Source: Caryophanales bacterium UBA6259 (lineage in GTDB: Bacteria; Bacillota; Bacilli; Tepidibacillales; Tepidibacillaceae). From it: 64,000 bases of DNA. Positions 61,007 to 64,000 of this stretch are shown piece by piece (position 1 is the stretch's first letter; every line of letters begins with the position of its first letter). Location: the NCBI GenBank assembly GCA_002441135.1, contig DJVJ01000038.1, forward strand, positions 203,920-267,919, read 5' to 3'. The notes under the pieces are model-generated. The model had not been told where the DNA came from. It made no database searches and saw nothing but the letters and a program-made list of their open reading frames with translations. A program made the translations under genes and the position numbers.

Positions 61007-62653
61007 ATGAGGAGAAGAAGGTTGAGGGAAGTTGGCCTTATCGGCTTAACTATATTTCTAGTATTTACTCTATTTCCTTTGAGTAGTGTCAATGCAGATA
61101 CTTCTATTTGGTTTTATACTCCTTATCCTCAAGGTGAGATAGGTATAGCCACACCTGAGATTGGGTGGAGAGTTTTTATTGGGGAGAATTATCTAGAAAA
61201 GGCTGAATTTATTATTAACGGGAAAACATACATTCCTAAATATGACTTAGAAAGAAATACCTTTTATGTAAAACTAGATTTTCCACTAAAAGAACATATA
61301 GAAGTTAAAGCTAGAATTAAATTAAAAAGCTATGATTGGATTGAAAAAAGCTGGAGTTTTGCAATTAATAAGTCTAGTATCACAGAGCTATCCATCCCAA
61401 ATCTGACACAACAAAAGGCAATGGATTTTGCAAATGATTATCGATATCTGATGAAGCTTCCTCTCTTTGAAATAAACCCAGCTTTAAATATGTCTGCGCA
61501 AAGTCATGCCAACTATCAGTATTCTATTGGTAGACTTACACATTATCAAGAAAGTAATTTTCAAGCTTTTATTGGTGAGTCGGTAAAGGAGCGTGCTGCT
61601 TATTTTGGATTTAATGGCTTTGTAGCAGAGGATATAAGTTTTAATACCAAGCCATCCATTCAAAAAGCAGTTGATGATTTGTTCGATGCACCTTATCACC
61701 GTATTCCATTTTTGAATCCAGTGTTTGATCAATTAGGGTATGGGGAAAAGCAATACTATAGTGTTTTAAACTTTGGAAGTGTGTTACAACCTAAGGAGGC
61801 AATCTTTGTTTCTTACCCCAATGATGGACAACTTCATGTTCCAGTTGAATGGGAGAATTTTGAAACACCGAATCCATTGAGATTTTATCCAAATGCACCC
61901 AAAAAGGTTGGATATCCAATAATGGCTGGCATCTATGGTGGCGAAATAGATTCCATTAAATTAATAGATGCAAAAATGTTCAATTTAAGTGGACAGCAAA
62001 TACCAGTTTATATTAATACACCAGAGATAGCTGTCAATAACACAATAAAACCAACCCCTAAGATTGATGATTATTTAAATCAAGAGATTATTATTATTCC
62101 AGAGAGTCCTTTAGTTACAGATAGTATATATAAAGTGGAAGTTTCTTTACAAGCAACAGATAAGTCTGGAAGCACTAAAAGCTATCAAAAAACCTGGAAC
62201 TTTAAAACAGAGAGTAAAATAGGAGAGGGAAAAAAATGGCTCCATGAACAGGTTGAATATCCATCTTTTCAAGAAGGGGCCAATTCTCTTAGATTATTTC
62301 TCGGACAGCGTTATATTTGGTTGGATCAAAGAGTTTTTCCTTTAGATATTGCACCGTTTGTTATAAATAGTAGAACGATGGTCCCTATTCGAGCAATTGG
62401 AAATATCTTAGGCGCCGAAGTGGATTGGAATAATGAAAAGCGGATTGTTACTTATATAAAAAATGAGACGATGATTCAAATTCCGATAGATGCCAATTAT
62501 GTATTTGTTAATAACAAAAAGATACCAATAGACCAAGGAGCAGTGGTCAAAAATGGAAGAAGCTTTGTACCACTTCGATTTGTTTCAGAGCAATTAGGAG
62601 CTGAAGTGGAATGGAATTCAAGTACTCAATCAATAATTGTTCTGTTAAGATAA
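61007..62653 (+). CDS. Secreted CAP-domain protein with copper amine oxidase stalk repeats
   Basis: 548 residues. Arg-rich start and hydrophobic helix (LIGLTIFLVFTLFPLS) ending SSVNAD form a signal peptide. Residues about 25-130 are an Ig-like part, 135-260 a CAP/SCP domain (ALNMSAQSHANYQY, GRLTHYQE, GESVKERAAYFG, with histidines at the usual cavity positions), and 450-548 two stalk repeats (TMVPIRAIGNILGAEVDW, FVPLRFVSEQLGAEVEW). A wall-bound or secreted protein; the role is unknown. CAP proteins such as YkwD are common in spore formers. AAGGAGAT precedes ATG 61007. Confidence 0.83.
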   Translation: MRRRRLREVGLIGLTIFLVFTLFPLSSVNADTSIWFYTPYPQGEIGIATPEIGWRVFIGENYLEKAEFIINGKTYIPKYDLERNTFYVKLDFPLKEHIEVKARIKLKSYDWIEKSWSFAINKSSITELSIPNLTQQKAMDFANDYRYLMKLPLFEINPALNMSAQSHANYQYSIGRLTHYQESNFQAFIGESVKERAAYFGFNGFVAEDISFNTKPSIQKAVDDLFDAPYHRIPFLNPVFDQLGYGEKQYYSVLNFGSVLQPKEAIFVSYPNDGQLHVPVEWENFETPNPLRFYPNAPKKVGYPIMAGIYGGEIDSIKLIDAKMFNLSGQQIPVYINTPEIAVNNTIKPTPKIDDYLNQEIIIIPESPLVTDSIYKVEVSLQATDKSGSTKSYQKTWNFKTESKIGEGKKWLHEQVEYPSFQEGANSLRLFLGQRYIWLDQRVFPLDIAPFVINSRTMVPIRAIGNILGAEVDWNNEKRIVTYIKNETMIQIPIDANYVFVNNKKIPIDQGAVVKNGRSFVPLRFVSEQLGAEVEWNSSTQSIIVLLR

Positions 62654-62681
62654 AGAAAAAGGTACTAGAGGAGAAGTAAAC

Positions 62682-63377
62682 ATGAAGACAATTGGATTAA
62701 TAGGTGGAATGAGCTGGGAATCATCACTTGAGTACTATCGAATGATCAATGAATTGGTACAAGAAAAGCTTGGAGGCTATCATTCTGCGAAAAGCATTAT
62801 GATTAGTGTTGATTTTGATGAAATTGAGCAGTATCAGAAAAAAGGGCAATGGGAAGAAGCTGGAAAACAACTTAAAGATGCAGCTGTAAAATTAGAAAGG
62901 GCAGGTGCGGATTTTATTGTTCTATGCACAAATACCATGCATAAGGTAGCTGATGCGATCGAAGAGGGAATATCTATCCCATTTCTACATATAGCTGACG
63001 GAACAGCGAACGAAATAGTTGAAAAGGGTATTCATAAAATTGGATTATTAGGAACGAAATATACAATGGAGCAAGAATTCTATATTTCCCGATTGGTTGA
63101 ACAGTTTGGCTTACAGGTTATGGTTCCAGAAGAAAAGGATAGGGAAATGGTTAATCGGATTATTTTTGATGAATTAGTATTTGGGAAAGTTAATGAAAAC
63201 TCAAGAGAAGAATACCAACGGATTATTGATAAATTGGTTAGTCAGGGGGCAGAAGGAGTTATTCTTGGCTGTACAGAAATAACTTTGTTAATTAAGCAAG
63301 AAAATTCACCTGTACCTGTTTTTGATACTACGTATATTCATGCGAAAAAAGCGGTTGAAAAGGCGTTAGAAAACTAG
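62682..63377 (+). CDS. Aspartate/glutamate racemase family protein
   Basis: 231 residues, RacX/YgeA-like. Two catalytic cysteines are in VLCTNTMHKVAD and LGCTEITLL; the start TIGLIGGMSWESSLEYYRMIN is typical of the family. It interconverts L- and D-amino acids in the cytoplasm. AGAGGAG precedes ATG 62682, 28 bases after the CAP gene, so both may be co-transcribed. Confidence 0.92.
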   Translation: MKTIGLIGGMSWESSLEYYRMINELVQEKLGGYHSAKSIMISVDFDEIEQYQKKGQWEEAGKQLKDAAVKLERAGADFIVLCTNTMHKVADAIEEGISIPFLHIADGTANEIVEKGIHKIGLLGTKYTMEQEFYISRLVEQFGLQVMVPEEKDREMVNRIIFDELVFGKVNENSREEYQRIIDKLVSQGAEGVILGCTEITLLIKQENSPVPVFDTTYIHAKKAVEKALEN

Positions 63378-63397
63378 AATGAGAAATAGGAAATAAA

Positions 63398-63447
63398 TAA
63401 AGTAGCCTGGAATTGGAGAGCACACCAAATTTCAGGCTACTTTTATT
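63398..63447. terminator. Bidirectional terminator between racemase and bioY
   Basis: AAGTAGCCTG (63400-63409) and CAGGCTACTT (63433-63442) with inner AATT/AATT pairing and T-rich flanks on both strands. Confidence 0.8.
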
Positions 63448-63466
63448 ATACTTAAAGAAAGTTTAA

Positions 63467-64000
63467 TTAGTTTTGAAGAAGAAGCTTCGATTTTATTAGG
63501 GCAGAGCGTACAGGAATAACTATGATACCAGCAAAGATAATTTTTAATACATCAAGAAGGATAAAAGGAGCAATCCCAGCTGCATATGCTTTGGCCCAAG
63601 TTAAATCCAGCACATATTTTAATTGAATAACTCCAAGTAAATAGATAACTACTAATCCAACAAATGAAAGAACAATAAAAAGAAAATAGTCTGTATTTAG
63701 ATTGCTTTTACCAAACTTAAACCCAGCACCAATAACAAATGTAGCAATGATCCAGCCGAATAGATATCCACCAGTTGGACCGAACAACACATGAATACCA
63801 CCACTAAAGTTCGCAAATACAGGTAAGCCAATTGCACCCAACAATATGTATAGAATAATAGATATTGTTCCAAGTTTTCTACCAAGTAAGGCTCCATTTA
63901 AGTAAACACTAAGAATAGCGAATGTTATAGGTACTGATCCAATAGGAATACTTAATTGGGCTAGTATGACTGTAAGAGAAGTCATCATCGCAACTAAAGT
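63467..64000 (-). CDS. bioY: Biotin transporter BioY, N-terminus outside window
   Basis: The frame is open to the window edge; 177 residues are visible, and a few N-terminal residues are likely missing. Membrane protein with about six hydrophobic segments. Family marks: LSIPIGSVPITFAILSVYLNG (in part PIGSVPITFAIL), LGAIGLPVFANFSGGIHVLFGPTGGY (in part GPTGGYLFGW). It is the S component that captures biotin for an ECF-type importer. It suits the biotin need of the acyl-CoA carboxylase genes. A start at ATG 63988 would cut the first helix. Confidence 0.9.
   Translation of the reverse strand, partial: TLVAMMTSLTVILAQLSIPIGSVPITFAILSVYLNGALLGRKLGTISIILYILLGAIGLPVFANFSGGIHVLFGPTGGYLFGWIIATFVIGAGFKFGKSNLNTDYFLFIVLSFVGLVVIYLLGVIQLKYVLDLTWAKAYAAGIAPFILLDVLKIIFAGIIVIPVRSALIKSKLLLQN

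Noticed and set aside
1..64000. CRISPR, tRNA, rRNA, prophage or insertion sequence
   Set aside because: No repeat-spacer arrays, no cloverleaf-like or rRNA sequence, no transposase or integrase frame found by reading.

Overview
The window reads as chromosome of a low-GC, endospore-forming Bacillota of the Bacillaceae type. The evidence is AT-rich DNA, strong AGGAGG-like ribosome sites, frequent TTG/GTG starts, many hairpin-plus-U-run terminators, the gene pair asnS-dnaD, Bacillus-type genes (yhaO/yhaN, the yng leucine operon, pgcA, yisK) and a gerP spore-coat operon. A TAXI-type TRAP transporter, a corrinoid reductive activator and a split B12 methionine synthase hint at an anaerobic or facultative life style; that is inference. 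I cannot name the genus with certainty. I saw no rRNA, tRNA, CRISPR array, insertion sequence or prophage.

Layout. 0-4.2 kb: end of acetate kinase, then aspB, asnS and dnaD. 4.3-9.0 kb: a TAXI-TRAP transporter operon flanked by two paralogous OsmC genes. 9.3-21 kb: two small unknown genes, an archaeal-looking Ham1 pyrophosphatase, three MFS carriers, YhaO/YhaN, a zinc phospholipase C-like protein and a DUF1835-like protein. 21.1-22.4 kb: DNA polymerase IV. 22.6-28.7 kb: a six-gene leucine/isovalerate catabolic operon (yngJ-H-HB-G-F-E order, without yngI). 29.0-30.0 kb: a DegV/FakB-family gene with an in-frame TGA, preceded by a promoter and a FapR-like box. 30.2-37.2 kb: YisK-like FAH protein, hutH with an attenuator-like leader, an aldo/keto reductase, an M32 carboxypeptidase and pgcA.

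37.2-43.4 kb is the most coherent functional block: a 2Fe-2S/ASKHA corrinoid activator, a SAM-I riboswitch, a MetH that lacks its reactivation domain, MetF, and a separate MetH activation-domain protein ending in a four-cysteine motif. 43.5-51.5 kb: a TPR-like protein, SbcD/SbcC, an L,D-transpeptidase, an OFA-family carrier behind a structured leader, and a cold-shock gene. 51.8-54.8 kb looks like accessory DNA: an FG-GAP protein with a sigma-K-like promoter, a headless gene remnant, a small Cys-rich protein and a copper-amine-oxidase-stalk protein. 54.8-58.2 kb: a DUF255 protein, a cyclodeaminase-like protein and an SDR.

58.4-60.8 kb carries a re-ordered gerP operon (A, B, E, C, D) facing a small-heat-shock-like spore gene. 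The two start from mirror-image sigma-K-like promoters that share one GTTAAC. The window ends with a CAP-domain secreted protein, an aspartate/glutamate racemase and a BioY transporter cut by the window edge.
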